A stretch of 64,000 nucleotides of DNA from Timema cristinae (GCA_039000515.1 JBCFYV010000100.1:55985433-56049432), one strand, 5' to 3'. Positions 20,235-30,624 are shown, counted from the first letter of the stretch. The notes: generated from the sequence alone by a model not told the origin. Program-made: numbers and translations.

Positions 20235-20405
20235 ACGCACGTATACTAGTTACACTAATGTTTTAAGGATGATGAAGGTTGAGTTTAGAGGAAGTGTATC
20301 CACATTCGCCGGGAGGAAGGTTAGAAAACTATCCTAAGTACATCCGACAGGTCAGTCTAAAACGAGAGTGATCATTTAGACCGTTCTGACACTGAGGCGG
20401 GCTCC
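20235..20405 (-). mobile_element. SINE-B, interrupted by the SINE-A on its left
   Basis: Body GAGTTTAGAGGAAGTGTATC and CATTCGCCGGGAGGAAGG, CACATCCGACAGG-like junction (20341), and the reversed head ending ACTGAGGCGGG. Its tail would have lain where the SINE-A landed. Confidence 0.65.
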
Positions 20406-20449
20406 TTATAATCATATACAAAATGGTTCTATTTTACAAATTACTCTTC

Positions 20450-20752
20450 CTAGTGCTTGGTGGTCTAGAGGTAAGGCGTCCAACTTCTGTGTTGGGGGTC
20501 CGGGGTTCAATCCTCGGTCCCGGCACAGATTTATCTGATTATCAAACCCTTCCTTCAACTCTGACAATACGTGTATTAATCACAACTTGTGAATGTGTGG
20601 AATGCCAGGCCTCCACCGTGGTTCGGATCCCACGTTAAACTGTAGGTCCTCCATTTCATCTCACAATCACCCTACCATTACACATTAGCGTAAGTGCGTA
20701 TAACCCGAACGGGTAGTAAGACGCGGTGATAATAGTAATAATAATAAAGTCA
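20450..20752 (+). mobile_element. SINE-A, full length
   Basis: Head CTTGGTGGTCTAGAGGTAAG (A box), B box CGGGGTTCAATCCTCGG at 20501-20517, CCCGGCACAGATTTATCTG, body, tail CGTATAACCCGAACGGGTAG with TAAGACGCGGTG, then (TAA)n. A good reference copy for the family. Confidence 0.95.
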
Positions 20753-20849
20753 TTCTTAGTGATTCTCCATTAATCACCCAATATGTCTACTTTATCCTCT
20801 ATTCTCTCCTCTAGCACCATCCATGTTTCACTTCTTATATATATATATA

Positions 20850-20925
20850 TATTAACGGGTAAGTAAGACATGATTCTAAATATATATATTTAGAACCATG
20901 TCTTACTACCCGTTCAGGTTATACG
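20850..20925. repeat. Tail-to-tail SINE palindrome
   Basis: AACGGGTAAGTAAGACATGA ... TTCTAAATATATATATTTAGAA ... CCATGTCTTACTACCCGTT reads as an inverted repeat about 30 bp on each side of an AT centre. The left half is a plus-strand tail fragment, the right half the start of the SINE-B at 20880. Hairpin-forming. Confidence 0.85.
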
Positions 20926-21140
20926 CTTAAAGTCTAGTCACGCAAATTGGTTAGGTAATGGGAAGGTTGAATATCGAGGAAATGAACCCGCATTTGCGTG
21001 GAGGGAGAATGGGAAACAATTTAGGGAAAACCCCCCACCTCAGTTCACCCGAGCGGGATTCAAACCTTGATCTCCCCATCCTCGGCAGTCTAGCTCAACA
21101 CGAAACTAGCGCTAACTACACCACCGAGGCGGGTCTCTTC
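20880..21140 (-). mobile_element. SINE-B, minus strand, full length
   Basis: Tail AGAACCATGTCTTACTACCC, body GAACCCGCATTTGCGTGGAG, CAGTTCACCCGAGCGGG, reverse B box GGATTCAAACCTTG near 21056, head end CTACACCACCGAGGCGGG. The 71-codon plus frame at 20958 is this SINE read backwards. Confidence 0.9.
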
Positions 21141-21530
21141 TTAAATAATGCGAGATTTCCTGTACGCGTCTGAAAAGTTTAGAAACTTTTTCTTCCAATC
21201 AACGCGGTATTCCTGTACGTTCTAAAAGTGCGTATCAGCGCTCCTTCAGGCATTTCTCGGAACTTCCGTTCTCTCGGTGATAGCAAGTGACGTGTATCGG
21301 TGAAACCCGCGCGTGTCTAACCTTATTCCTTATCCCATGGTCCCGTTGGAGGCGCGATGAACCACAGGTGCTCTACGGTACAGCCGCGATACTGCTAATT
21401 GGTCGATAATAGGCGTTACTTTAACACCGGGGGAGAGGATGGACTGGGTCATTCAGACGAGCATTTGATAGATTTCACCTTACGACTCGTTCAAAGAGTG
21501 AGAGCTATTCAGAGTCGCTCGGTGAGGTCT
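21141..21530. other. GC-richer unique stretch, no feature identified
   Basis: Near 50% GC, unlike its surroundings, with many CG dinucleotides. No frame above 60 codons starts here. It could be regulatory or transposon DNA; the sequence does not tell. Confidence 0.35.
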
Positions 21531-21782
21531 GTCACGTGGCGTGATTTGTTTCCAGGGTAAGCAGTGTTTAGGTTGAATCTTGTCTGTACCCGTGAATTGT
21601 CCTCATCATTCGGTAGAAACACTCATTGGTCAGGTACCAACGAACACACATTACCATGTGAGGTGTGTAGAGCAGTCTATATATGATTGGTCAAATGGGG
21701 ACAGAGTGGGGGAGAACATATCACAGGTACAGTTGTAACAAGCTCTGCTTACCCTGGCAACACTACACGACGCGACACTCCC
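21531..21782. mobile_element. MITE, 'CCAGGGTAAGCAG' family, complete
   Basis: CCAGGGTAAGCAG at 21552-21564 is mirrored by CTGCTTACCCTGG at 21745-21757, and the inverse similarity extends outward to about 21531 and 21780 (ACGTGGCGTGATTTGTTT against AACACTACACGACGCGAC). The right arm includes GATTGGTCAAATGGGGACAG. No coding sequence. Confidence 0.7.
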
Positions 21783-21977
21783 ACCTTGAGTAGCCCACGG
21801 AAGCTACATCCTTTGTTAAGTCCTATAGCGAAGAGAGTCAGCTGTACCAAAGAAAACTGACCTGTAAGAGCAGATGTGCGGCTCTTCTGCCTGACCAAGG
21901 TCATCTGGAGGTCTACATACATCACACTCTGCTCTCCGTACACAGGAGTATCACATTTACTGCGTCATGTCATTTTC
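21783..21977. other. Spacer between two MITE ends
   Basis: Present between inverted MITE arms. The 64-codon minus frame at 21749 spans it and the arm; no recognisable product. Confidence 0.4.
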
Positions 21978-22080
21978 AGTGGCGTGGCGTGAAATATTGC
22001 CAGGGTAAGCAGAGCTTGTTAAAACTATACCTGTGATATGTTCTCCCCCACTCTGTCCCCATTTGACCAATCAAACACAA
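21978..22080 (+). mobile_element. Partial 'CCAGGGTAAGCAG' MITE arm
   Basis: CCAGGGTAAGCAGAGCTTGT starts at 22000 and continues through ACCTGTGATATGTTCTCCCC to TTTGACCAATCA. It is the inverse of 21685-21757 over about 75 bp, so the pair can form a stem with a ~240-bp loop. Confidence 0.8.
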
Positions 22081-22700
22081 CATATATGGGGCGACTAGTA
22101 GAATCATTTTCTCAAATGTCAACTTTGATTTACATTTATTATATTACGTTGGAAACCTTTTCTGTGTAGGAGGCGAGAGAGTAAGCAATTTAGTTCTTAA
22201 ATCACAATGCGCCTGACCAAGAATATAGTCTCGTCATCCTGTCCATTACGACTTGACGCCTCCAGCGGCCAGTGAAGTAAGCACGAAAATTAATGCTACA
22301 ACTTTTATAAACAAATATGGGATTGCTTTAAGCATTATTCTGACAGTTGTAGAAAAGGATATCAAACACGAAATATTCAGTGACGATTATTTACTAATAT
22401 TTATTGCCGCCGTCCAGTTGACCTTGGATAATATTGTTTTATTTTTCGGATCCCAAAACACATCTATTGAATGATTTATACATATATTTAACTTTGTCAA
22501 GTAGTTATTAATATTCCATAATTGTTCTAATTTAAAACTTAAATATAATATTATTAGTAATTTGTCATGTTTATTAATTTTTTCTTTCGTTTTTAACTCA
22601 CATAACACTAGGTATAATACATAATAGCAACTCGAAACAAAATCACTATGTATTGTGTTGAAATACAAATAAATATCGCAATATCACGAGGATAAAACCA
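22081..22700. other. AT-rich; overlapping short frames of unknown meaning
   Basis: A 73-codon plus frame (22253-22474) and a 93-codon minus frame (22387-22668) overlap here. The plus frame has a hydrophobic middle and no domain I recognise. With two overlapping frames in AT-rich DNA, chance is the likelier explanation. Confidence 0.35.
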
Positions 22701-22705
22701 GAGGA

Positions 22706-23172
22706 GAGCACGTCGAGATAATCTCACATCATCTCAAATATAGGCCCTGAGTAGAGCATGACGAGATTATCTCGAAACATTTCGAATATAGGCCCTGAGT
22801 AGAGCATGACGAGATAATCTCACAACATCTCAAATATAGGCCCTAAGTAGAGCATGATGAGATTATATCGAAACATTTCGAATATAGGCCCTGAGTAGAG
22901 CATGATAAAATAATCTCACAACATCGCTAAGATAGGCCATGATTAGAGCATGTCGAGTTTATCTCGAAACATTTCGAATATAGGCCCTGAGTAGAGCATG
23001 ATGAGATTATCTTGAAACATTTCGAATATAGGCCCCGAGTAGAGCATGATGAGATAATCTCGCAACATCGCTAAGATAAGCCATGAGTAGAGCATGTCGA
23101 GTTTATCTCAAAACATTTCGAATATAGGCCCTGAGTAGAACATGATGAGATAATCTCGCAACATCTCCGGGA
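22706..23172. repeat. 48-bp minisatellite, about 9.7 units
   Basis: GAGCATG begins units at 22754, 22802 and 22850. Two unit types, GAGATTATCTCGAAACATTT and GAGATAATCTCACAACATC, partly alternate. Both contain near-palindromes (GAGATNATCTC, CGAAACATTTCG) and end TATAGGCCCTGAGTA. Confidence 0.95.
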
Positions 23173-23445
23173 TAGGAAGTTTCACAGGAGAAATTAACGA
23201 GAATACCACTTGGCCACCCTTCAACTGTTTGCTGACGGGAACTACTTGTGGGGGGAAAGTCAATGAGGAACCCTCATCTTTCTCAACATCTACTCTCTCT
23301 CCTCTGCCACTTGGCGACAGAACTGCTGAGTAACTTTGGGAAACACTTCAATATATGCTTGCCATTATTCAGGACTGCTATCCAACAGAGGATCTAGTTT
23401 ACAGCTGAGACTACCCACCGTTAGCCTGGTTGAGGTTGCAGACTA
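23173..23445. other. No recognised feature
   Basis: Spacer between two arrays; unique-looking, not coding as far as visible. Confidence 0.4.
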
Positions 23446-25815
23446 TTAAGAGCCCGTCTCATCCTACAGATAACATCAAACTTAGGTAGGTAATACAGCT
23501 AGAGCTAGACGTCTTAAGAGCCCGTCTCACCCCACATATAACACCTAACTTAGGTAGGTAATACAGCTAGAACCAGACGTCTTAAGAGCTCGTCTCACCC
23601 CACAGATAACACCTAAATTAGGTAGGTAATACAGCAAGAGCTAGACGTCTTAAGAGGCCGTCTCACCCCACATATAACACCTAAATTAGGTAGGTAATAC
23701 AGATAGAACCAGACGTCTTAAGAGCCCGTCTCACCTCACAGATAACACCTAACTTAGGTAGGTAATACAGCTAGAACCCGACGTCTTAAGAGCCCGTCTC
23801 ACCCCACAGATAACGGCCTAGCTTAGGTAAATAATACAGCTAGAACCAGACGTCTTAAGAGCCCGTCTCACTCCACAGATAACACCTAACTTAGGTAGGT
23901 AATACAGCTAGAAGCAGACGTCTTAAGAGCCCGTCTCACCTCACAGATAACACCTAACTTAGGTAGGTATTACAGCTAGAGCTAGACGTCTTAAGAGCCC
24001 GTCTCACCCCACAGATAACACCTAACTTAGGTAGGTAATACAGCTAGAACCAGACGTCTTAAGAGCCCGTCTCACCCCACAGATAACACCTAACTTAGGT
24101 AGGTAATACAGCTAGAGCCAGACGTCTTAAGAGCCCGTCTTACTCCAAGGATAACACCTAATTTAGGTAGGTAATACAGCTAGAACCAGACGTCTTAAGA
24201 GCCCATCTCACCCCACAGATAACGCCTAGCTTAGGTAGGTAATACAGTTAGAACCAGATGTCTTAAGAGCCCGTCTCACTCCATAGATAACACCTAACTT
24301 AGGTAGGTAATACAGCGAGAGCTAGACGTCTTAAGAGCCCGTCTCACCCCACAGATAACACCTAACTTAGGTAGGTAATAAAGCTAGAACCAGACGTCTT
24401 AAGAGCCCGTCTTACTCCTAGGATATAACACCTAATTTAGGTAGGTAATACAGCTAGAACCAGACGTCTTAAGAGCCCGTCTCACCCCACAGATAACGCC
24501 TAGCTTAGGTAGGTAATACAGTTAAAACCAGATGTCTTAAGAGCCCGTCTCACCTCACAGATAACACCTAACTTAGGTAGGTAATAAAGCTAGAATCAGA
24601 CGTCTTAAGAGCCCGTCTCACCCCACAGATAACACCTAAATTAGGTAGGTAATACAGCTAGAACCAGACGTCTTAAGAGCCCGTCTCACCCCACAGATAG
24701 TACCTAACTTAGGTAGGTAATACAGATAGAGCTAGACGTCTTAAGAGCCCGTCTCACCCCACAGATAACACCTAGCTTAGGTAGGTAATACAGCTAGAAC
24801 CAGACGTCTTAAGAGCCCGTCTCACTCCACAGATAACACCTAACTTAAGTAGGTAATACCGCTAGAACCAAACGTCTTAAGAGCCCGTATCACCCTCGAG
24901 ATAACAACTAACTTAGGTAGGTAATACAGTTAGAACCAGACGTCTTAAAAGCCCGTCTCACCCCACAGATAACAACTAACTTAGGTAGGTAATACAGCTA
25001 GAACCAGACGTATTAAAAGCTCGTCTCACCCCACAGATAGCACCTAACTTATGTAGGTAATACAGCTAGAACCAGACGTCTTAAGAGCCCGTCTTACCCC
25101 ACAGATAGCACCTAACTTAGGTAGGTAATACAGCTAGAACCAGACGTCTTAAGACCCCGTCTCACCCAACAGATAGCACCTAACTTAGGTAGGTAATACA
25201 GATAGAACCAGACGTCTTAAGAGCCCGTCTCACCCCACAGATAACACCTAACTTAGGTAGGTAATACAGCTAGAACCAGAGTCTTAAGAGCTCGTCTCAC
25301 CCACAGATAACGCCTAGCTTAGGTAGGTAATACAGTTAAAACCAGATGTCTTAAGACCCCGTCTCATCAAACGGATAACACCTAACTTAGGTAGGTAATA
25401 CAGCTAGAACCAGACGTCTTAAGACCCCGTCTCACTCCACAGATAACACCTAACTTAGGTAGGTAATACAGCTAGAACCAGACGTCTTAAGAGCCCGTCT
25501 TACCCCACAGATAGCACCTAACTTAGGTAGGTAATACAGCTAGAACCAGACGTCTTAAGAGCCCGTCTCACCCCACAGATAGTACCTAACTTAGGTAGGT
25601 AATACAGATAGAACCAGACGTCTTAAGAGCCCGTCTCACCCCACAGATAACACCTAACTTAGGTAGGTAATACAGCTAGAACCAGACGTCTTAAGAGCCC
25701 GTCTAACCCACAGATAACACTTAACTTAGGTAGGTAATACAGCTAGAACCAGACGTCTTAAGAGCCCGTTTCACCCCACAGATAACACCTAACTTAGGTA
25801 GGCAATACAGCTCCA
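23446..25815. repeat. 68-bp satellite array, about 35 units
   Basis: TTAAGAG occurs at 23514 and 23582, and so on every 68 bp. The unit contains TTAAGAGCCCGTCTCACCCC, ACAGATAACACCTAACTTAG and GTAGGTAATACAGCTAGAAC, followed by CAGACGTC. The junction AGACGTCTTAAG joins two perfect palindromes (GACGTC, CTTAAG), and CCTAACTTAGG is a third near-palindrome. Units differ by a few percent. This is the largest array in the window. Confidence 0.97.
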
Positions 25816-26420
25816 AGAGTCGTCTTGAAATGCGATTTTATGCATTTGATTTAAAAACAAAGGAATGGAGACAATTAAATCAGTTCTACTCTATGACGTT
25901 CATGTTCGTGAAAGCTAGGGCCCTTGTTGCTTTATATTGTCCAGTGCTCGTAATACCGAGTCTGGCTGTCACCGGCTATCTCATATCGGCAATGACGCGT
26001 AGCCCAAGTTAACGTTTTGGCCAAAGTCCGGTCGTTCCTCGGCGAACAGAATCTTTCTACACTAAATTCCTCTCTTTCATAGTTGTTCTAGACATGGTCA
26101 GTGACTGAAGGTGCCTAGTTCAAGAGCAGAAAACATGTCAAGTCAGTGTGAATCACGTTAACCTGTAATACCAGACGCCAAGGATAGAAGGGTTGATGTT
26201 ACACTTCTTAGTGACCCTTGGATGTAAGAGTAGAAACGACCTCTAATATCATAAGAGTAAGTCTATGTTTTTTTATTGATTTTTTTAAGAACACTTGTTC
26301 ATACAAGTCAAGGTTGAAGTTTATATAAATTGTTATTCACATAAACAAAAAAACAACAACATTAAATCTGTTGGTCAATACGAGATATTAGGGATTCTAT
26401 GTCAGCTTTTTAAATGGTTT
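25816..26420. other. No gene recognised; 60-codon frame 25830-26012
   Basis: The frame starts 15 bp after the array and has a run of hydrophobic residues. I recognise no domain. A further 400 bp shows no repeats. Confidence 0.35.
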
Positions 26421-26679
26421 CCACAGATTTATCTGATTACCAAACCCTTCCTTCACCTCTAACAAGACATCTTGTGAATGTGGGGAATGCCAGGCCTCTA
26501 CCGTGGTTCGGATTCCACGTTAAACTGTAGGTCCTCCATTTCATCTCACAATCACCCTACCATTACACATTAGCGTAAGTGCGTATAACCCGAATGGGTA
26601 GGAAGACGCGGTGCTAATAATAATAATAATAATAATATAATAATAATAATAATAATAATAAATAATAATAATAATAAAT
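26421..26679 (+). mobile_element. SINE-A, 5'-truncated, long (TAA)n tail
   Basis: Begins at CCACAGATTTATCTGATTAC, just after the missing B box. Intact body and tail (GTATAACCCGAATGGGTAGG) run into about 60 bp of TAA repeats. Confidence 0.9.
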
Positions 26680-26802
26680 GATTTGATTGGCTTCTCATAG
26701 CCTATGTCGTATCAAGGGTGCTACATGAAAGAGAACTAATACACTTTGCACAAGTTTACAGATCCTGCATTATTTAATAAGTTGTTCAATATCTCTTTAA
26801 AC

Positions 26803-27045
26803 CCGTACAGTGGAAGAATGGTCTAACTCTCTACTCTCACCTTTGGCGGGGAAATTGAGGAGGTTCTAATCTTGTTCGGGTGTACTAAGTGTGGTTTTCC
26901 CCTCAATGATTTTCCACTCTTCATACACGCAATTTCGGGAGCACTTCCTCTAAATATAGCCTTCCTATTCACTCAAACCATTGGCGTAATTAGTATATAA
27001 GCGTATAACCCAAACGGGTGGTGGGACGTGGTGCTAAATAAAAAA
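26803..27045 (+). mobile_element. SINE-B, diverged head
   Basis: Head ACAGTGGAAGAATGGTCTAA, B-box remnant GAGGTTCTAATCTTG, TTCCTCTAAATATAGCC body, tail GCGTATAACCCAAACGGGTG with GTGGTGCTAAATAAAA. Confidence 0.8.
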
Positions 27046-27116
27046 GTTTATTAAACGTATCTACTGGAAACATATAACATCTAGTTTAACCAAAAATGTA
27101 AACATGTTGACCTTAA

Positions 27117-27216
27117 NNNNNNNNNNNNNNNNNNNNNNNNNNNNNNNNNNNNNNNNNNNNNNNNNNNNNNNNNNNNNNNNNNNNNNNNNNNNNNNNNNNN
27201 NNNNNNNNNNNNNNNN
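27117..27216. other. Assembly gap of 100 N
   Basis: Exactly 100 N, the usual placeholder for a scaffold join of unknown length. Order and distance across it are not established by sequence. Confidence 0.99.
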
Positions 27217-27364
27217 TAAAAAAAAAATCACATGAGATGTAAATTTTGGAAGGTCGATATTGAAAGTTTGCCCCTATTTTAAAGGATTTAAATCTGATTT
27301 TAATGTAGTTAATCAAAACTAAAAATAGTTAATTGCATGTAGAAAAAACAAACACATTAAGTTG

Positions 27365-27975
27365 CAGTCAGAGATAGACAGAAGGAGATACAGTCGAAGG
27401 GAGATAGAAACAAAGATAGATACAGACAGGAGATACAGACAAACTACAGACAGAGGAATTACAGACATGAGCTACAGACAAATGGAGGTATAAAGAGAAA
27501 CATGCGAGGACAAAGAGATAAACACAGGTAGAAACAAAGAGAGGGCGATACGGCAGTGGAGATACAGACAGAGGGAAATACAGATGGGGGGAGATACAGT
27601 CGGAGGGAGATAAGAAACAAATTTAGATACAGACAGGAGATACAGACAAACTACAGACAGAGGGAATTACAGACATGAGCTACAGACAAATGGAGGTATA
27701 AAGAGAAAACATGCAGAGGCAAAGAGATAAACACAGGTAGAAACAAGAGGGGAGATTACAGGCAGGGAGATACAGACAGATGGAAATACAGTAGGAGGTA
27801 GATACAAATGGGAAATACAGGCAGGGAAATACAATCGGAAGGAGATACCGACAAGGGAGATACAGGCAGGGAAATACAGACAAAGGGAGATACAGACAGG
27901 GAAATACTGACAAAGGGAGATACATTCGGAGTGAGATACAGACAAAGGGAGACACAGAGAGAAGGGGAGAGACAT
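27365..27975. repeat. Degenerate purine-rich array, 'GGAGATACAGACAG'
   Basis: Short imperfect units of about 14-18 bp (GGGAGATACAGACA, GGGAAATACAGACA). Inside it a longer block of about 207 bp occurs twice (AGATACAGACAGGAGATACA at 27418 and 27625). Long minus-strand frames over it are leucine/serine-rich translations of the repeat. Confidence 0.85.
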
Positions 27976-28395
27976 ATTAATTGATTAATTTGTTTATCAA
28001 CAAAGTGTTGCTTTGAAACAATTATTTTACTTTGAAATGTAAGCTTATCTTAATAAATAAATTAATAATTTAAAGAACAGAGTGACTGTCAATCTGAGAG
28101 TGATGGGATGTATAAAAAAAAACACTTCATCAGTCATCCGTCCTTTTTTTTTTTTTTTTAGTTTCTGTCTAAAACAAATGACGCGGATATGACTTGGGTT
28201 TCCCAAAATAGATGATTACGGAACGGTAAGCAAAAAACAAAGAAGATTCATTTTATGGAGTAGTTCTTTTTTATTATTTATTATTTGAGTTGGTAATATT
28301 TGAACGTTTTCTTGATTTGAGGAGACATAAGCCCGTCTATGTGGCAACGCCGCTATTTTGTTTAGTGTTTATCCAGGCACAGGAAGTGCTCGTGT
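27976..28395. other. No recognised feature
   Basis: AT-rich with a T run at 28145-28160. Confidence 0.4.
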
Positions 28396-28422
28396 GTGTG
28401 TATATATATATTATATATATAT

Positions 28423-28459
<37 letters not shown>

Positions 28460-28470
28460 TATATATATAT
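28396..28470. repeat. (TA)n microsatellite
   Basis: About 70 bp of interrupted TATATA following a short GTGTGTG run. Open frames rich in Tyr/Ile here come from the repeat. Confidence 0.95.
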
Positions 28471-28559
28471 TCTGTTTAATATTTTCTTGGTTTGCCTCTT
28501 CATGAGTCATTTTTTAGCCAAGAAAGCTTTCAACAAGAAGAGGTTACTACTGCCACCAA

Positions 28560-28817
28560 GTTGAGTTTGGAACTGAGGATAAACTGATGAAATGCTACAT
28601 TTGGAGCAGAAACTTGGACTTTCAGGAAGATGGAAAATAAATACTCGGAGAGCTTTTGAAATGAGTAGTTGGAGAAGACTTGGAGAAGATCAGGTGGACA
28701 GACAGACAGGGTGACAATGAACAAGTTCCAAGAATACTGAGGGAGAAGAGAACCATTCTGGATGTGATTCTTCGGTACATCTTCAGGAGGAACTGTCTCC
28801 TGCACGACGTCATAGAA
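28560..28817 (+). pseudogene. LINE ORF2 C-terminal remnant, upstream half
   Basis: In shifting plus frames I read LVKCYIWSRNLDFQ, then ELLK.VVGEDLEKI, WTDR, and RTILDVILRYIFRRNCLLHDVIE. This matches, in order, the post-RT region of a LINE type common in insects (YxWSxLLYGxETWTL ... FExWxWRRMxKIxWTDR ... GHxLRRNCLLxxVIEG). Stops and frameshifts are present. The match breaks at 28817 and resumes at 29650. Confidence 0.75.
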
Positions 28818-29649
28818 CATGGTGTCACTACTCAACTTGACCAATGAAAATTCCCGCTTTTTCCCTGATTTTCCTGATCATTTTATAAAATTCCCGACTA
28901 AAAAAAAATTATGTCGCACCCTTCTAACCCTCTCGCCCCCCTTTCAGGTTATGATTTTTGTATGATCAATAATAAGTTTTAAACTTTGAAATAAAGATGC
29001 TGTTTTTTTTTTTCTATTAACATAGTCTACTAGGAATTAGAAAATTAAAACTATATTACACAACTAAAAAAAAACCATTTTGGATCACAATGAATTTACT
29101 TGGATATAATTTATCTGATTACAAACCCTTTTTACCCCTGACAAGACTCTTGGTTTTGAGGAAAAGGGCCCAGTTGTAAAGTTTCTTAAGGACCAAATTG
29201 CGCTTATTTATTTATTTCTTCCTCACTGTGATGGTTGTAGGCATTTGAACATTTACCACCCGCTATGACATTGTGTTTTTAAAATAAATAACACGATTTG
29301 GTGGGCCAACGAGTTTGAATCGTCTGTAGCCGCTATTATCTCCCTTCCCCGCTTTCTTCTACACTATGCGCCTGACATAACTGCAAGATGTACATCACGA
29401 TAGATAACTGGCGCGGAATATTTCAAAATAAGTTCGCGCTCTCGGAAATTTTTAATCTGATAGGGTATAAGTTTTGATCTGCTGGATTTTTTAGATTATT
29501 ATGTTTATATTTTGAGTAAAAACAACATTTTCCGGAATTTCTTTCTTATTTTTCAAATTTCCCCAGGCATGATTCCCGTTTTTTCCCCGACCATTTTCAA
29601 ATTCCGGCTATTCCGTTTTCCCGGATTTTCCCGGATGGTAGACACCCTG
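28818..29649. mobile_element. hAT-like non-autonomous element, 832 bp, inside the LINE
   Basis: The left end CATGGTGTCACTACT and the inverse of the right end, CAGGGTGTCTACC, are similar short TIRs. Both subterminal regions are full of ATTCCCG/TTTTCCC motifs. Flanks are TCATAGAA (left) and ATTGAGAA (right), at most a decayed 8-bp duplication. CAGGGTGTC-type ends with 8-bp duplications suggest hAT. No transposase frame. The superfamily call is an inference; that an insertion splits the LINE is better supported. Confidence 0.55.
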
Positions 29650-29815
29650 ATTGAGAAAGATTGAGGAAAGAGGAACTTAGGAAGGAGGAGGGATTCAAAA
29701 TATTGGTGGATTGAAGGAAATAAGAAAATTCTGAGAGGTGAAGGAGGAGGACAGAGGACAGGTGCTTTGGTGGGTCATAGGTTCAATGAACTAAGAGAAT
29801 AGACCTGTCGTATAA
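29650..29815 (+). pseudogene. LINE ORF2 C-terminal remnant, downstream half
   Basis: The frame reads LKEIRKF, stop, EVKEED ... VLWWV ... RPVV, stop. This corresponds to the end of the same LINE ORF (LKExRxYWxLKEEAxDRTLWRxxFGxxYGPVVRQ). It completes the 28560 fragment after removal of the 832-bp insertion. Non-functional. Confidence 0.65.
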
Positions 29816-30045
29816 GACAAACACTTACTAATAATGGTAATAATATTGAATATTATAAATAGTGAGCCTTTTCTGAAGTAAAAAAACTTACTGTTGAGTT
29901 AGAAACCAAAAAAATTTTTTTTTCCCCCTGGGGAAATGCCCTCAATTTGAATATGAATAGAATCCTTTAAACCGTTTCGGCGTGGCAGCCAAATACAAAG
30001 AACAGGAGAATTCATATATATTTAATTTTGGTTTAGAACACAAAA
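29816..30045. other. No recognised feature
   Basis: AT-rich. Confidence 0.4.
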
Positions 30046-30155
30046 CGTGCTTAGGGGGCCGAACGGTCTAAGCGTCACTCTGGTGTTAGACTGGCATGAC
30101 GGAAGTCGGTGAGAACGGGAGGTTCAAAATCCCGGTTGGGTTGGGTTAAAGATCT
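30046..30155 (+). mobile_element. SINE-B-like tRNA head, solo
   Basis: AGGGGGCCGAACGGTCTAAG (A box), GGCATGACGGAAGTCGGTGA, then B box GAGGTTCAAAATCCCGG near 30119-30135 with a TTGGGTTGGGTT run after it. No body or tail recognised. Confidence 0.6.
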
Positions 30156-30624
30156 ATGACGCGGCAATAAAGGGACACATGACTCTTCATAATATCAAGG
30201 TTGAAACTGTTATTATTACGATTACATTTCGGTTTAGAGAAGTTACTAACACAATAAATTACGGTTGTTAAGTGTAAATTCAACACTCTGAGGGACGGTA
30301 ATTATTTTAGAAAGTAAGGATGTTAGTTCTATTTTCAATATCAGATGTTCCAAGGTGAGGTTATGAGTGTAAATTTACTATTGGAGCATTAAATATTCAT
30401 GTTGGGTATCTAGGTTATGTCGTAAATATGTGTGCTCGTATACCTGAGGTTGAATGGGTAAGGAGAGAGGAGAAAGGAAATAAAATGATGAAAAAAAACC
30501 AGAGAAGAAAATATAATGAAAACCGGTTGTGTCCACTCGCGGAACTTGTGGTCGTGACCATCAGTTCTGTCGCACCCTTGCAGGTCCCTGGGCACCTGGT
30601 TTCTTGATGATAGGTAAGGCTTGA
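30156..30624. other. No recognised feature; array seed at the end
   Basis: AGGTCCCTGGGCACCTGGTT and CTTGATGATAGGTAAGG (about 30580-30620) are diverged outer units of the next array. Confidence 0.45.

Noticed and set aside
20958..21173. 71-codon frame ending [15 protein letters not shown]
   Set aside because: It is SINE-B read on the opposite strand. Similar frames are annotated as hypothetical proteins in some insect drafts, but they are SINE by-products.
22253..22474. Small membrane protein gene
   Set aside because: A hydrophobic stretch is present, but a longer frame overlaps on the other strand, no domain is recognisable and the DNA is AT-rich; chance is likelier.
23446..25815. CRISPR-like array
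   Set aside because: No constant repeats with variable spacers; the entire 68-bp unit is repeated. The genome is also eukaryotic.
23446..25815. Telomere-derived repeat because of CCTAACTTAGG
   Set aside because: The insect motif TTAGG occurs only once per strand in each 68-bp unit and never in tandem.
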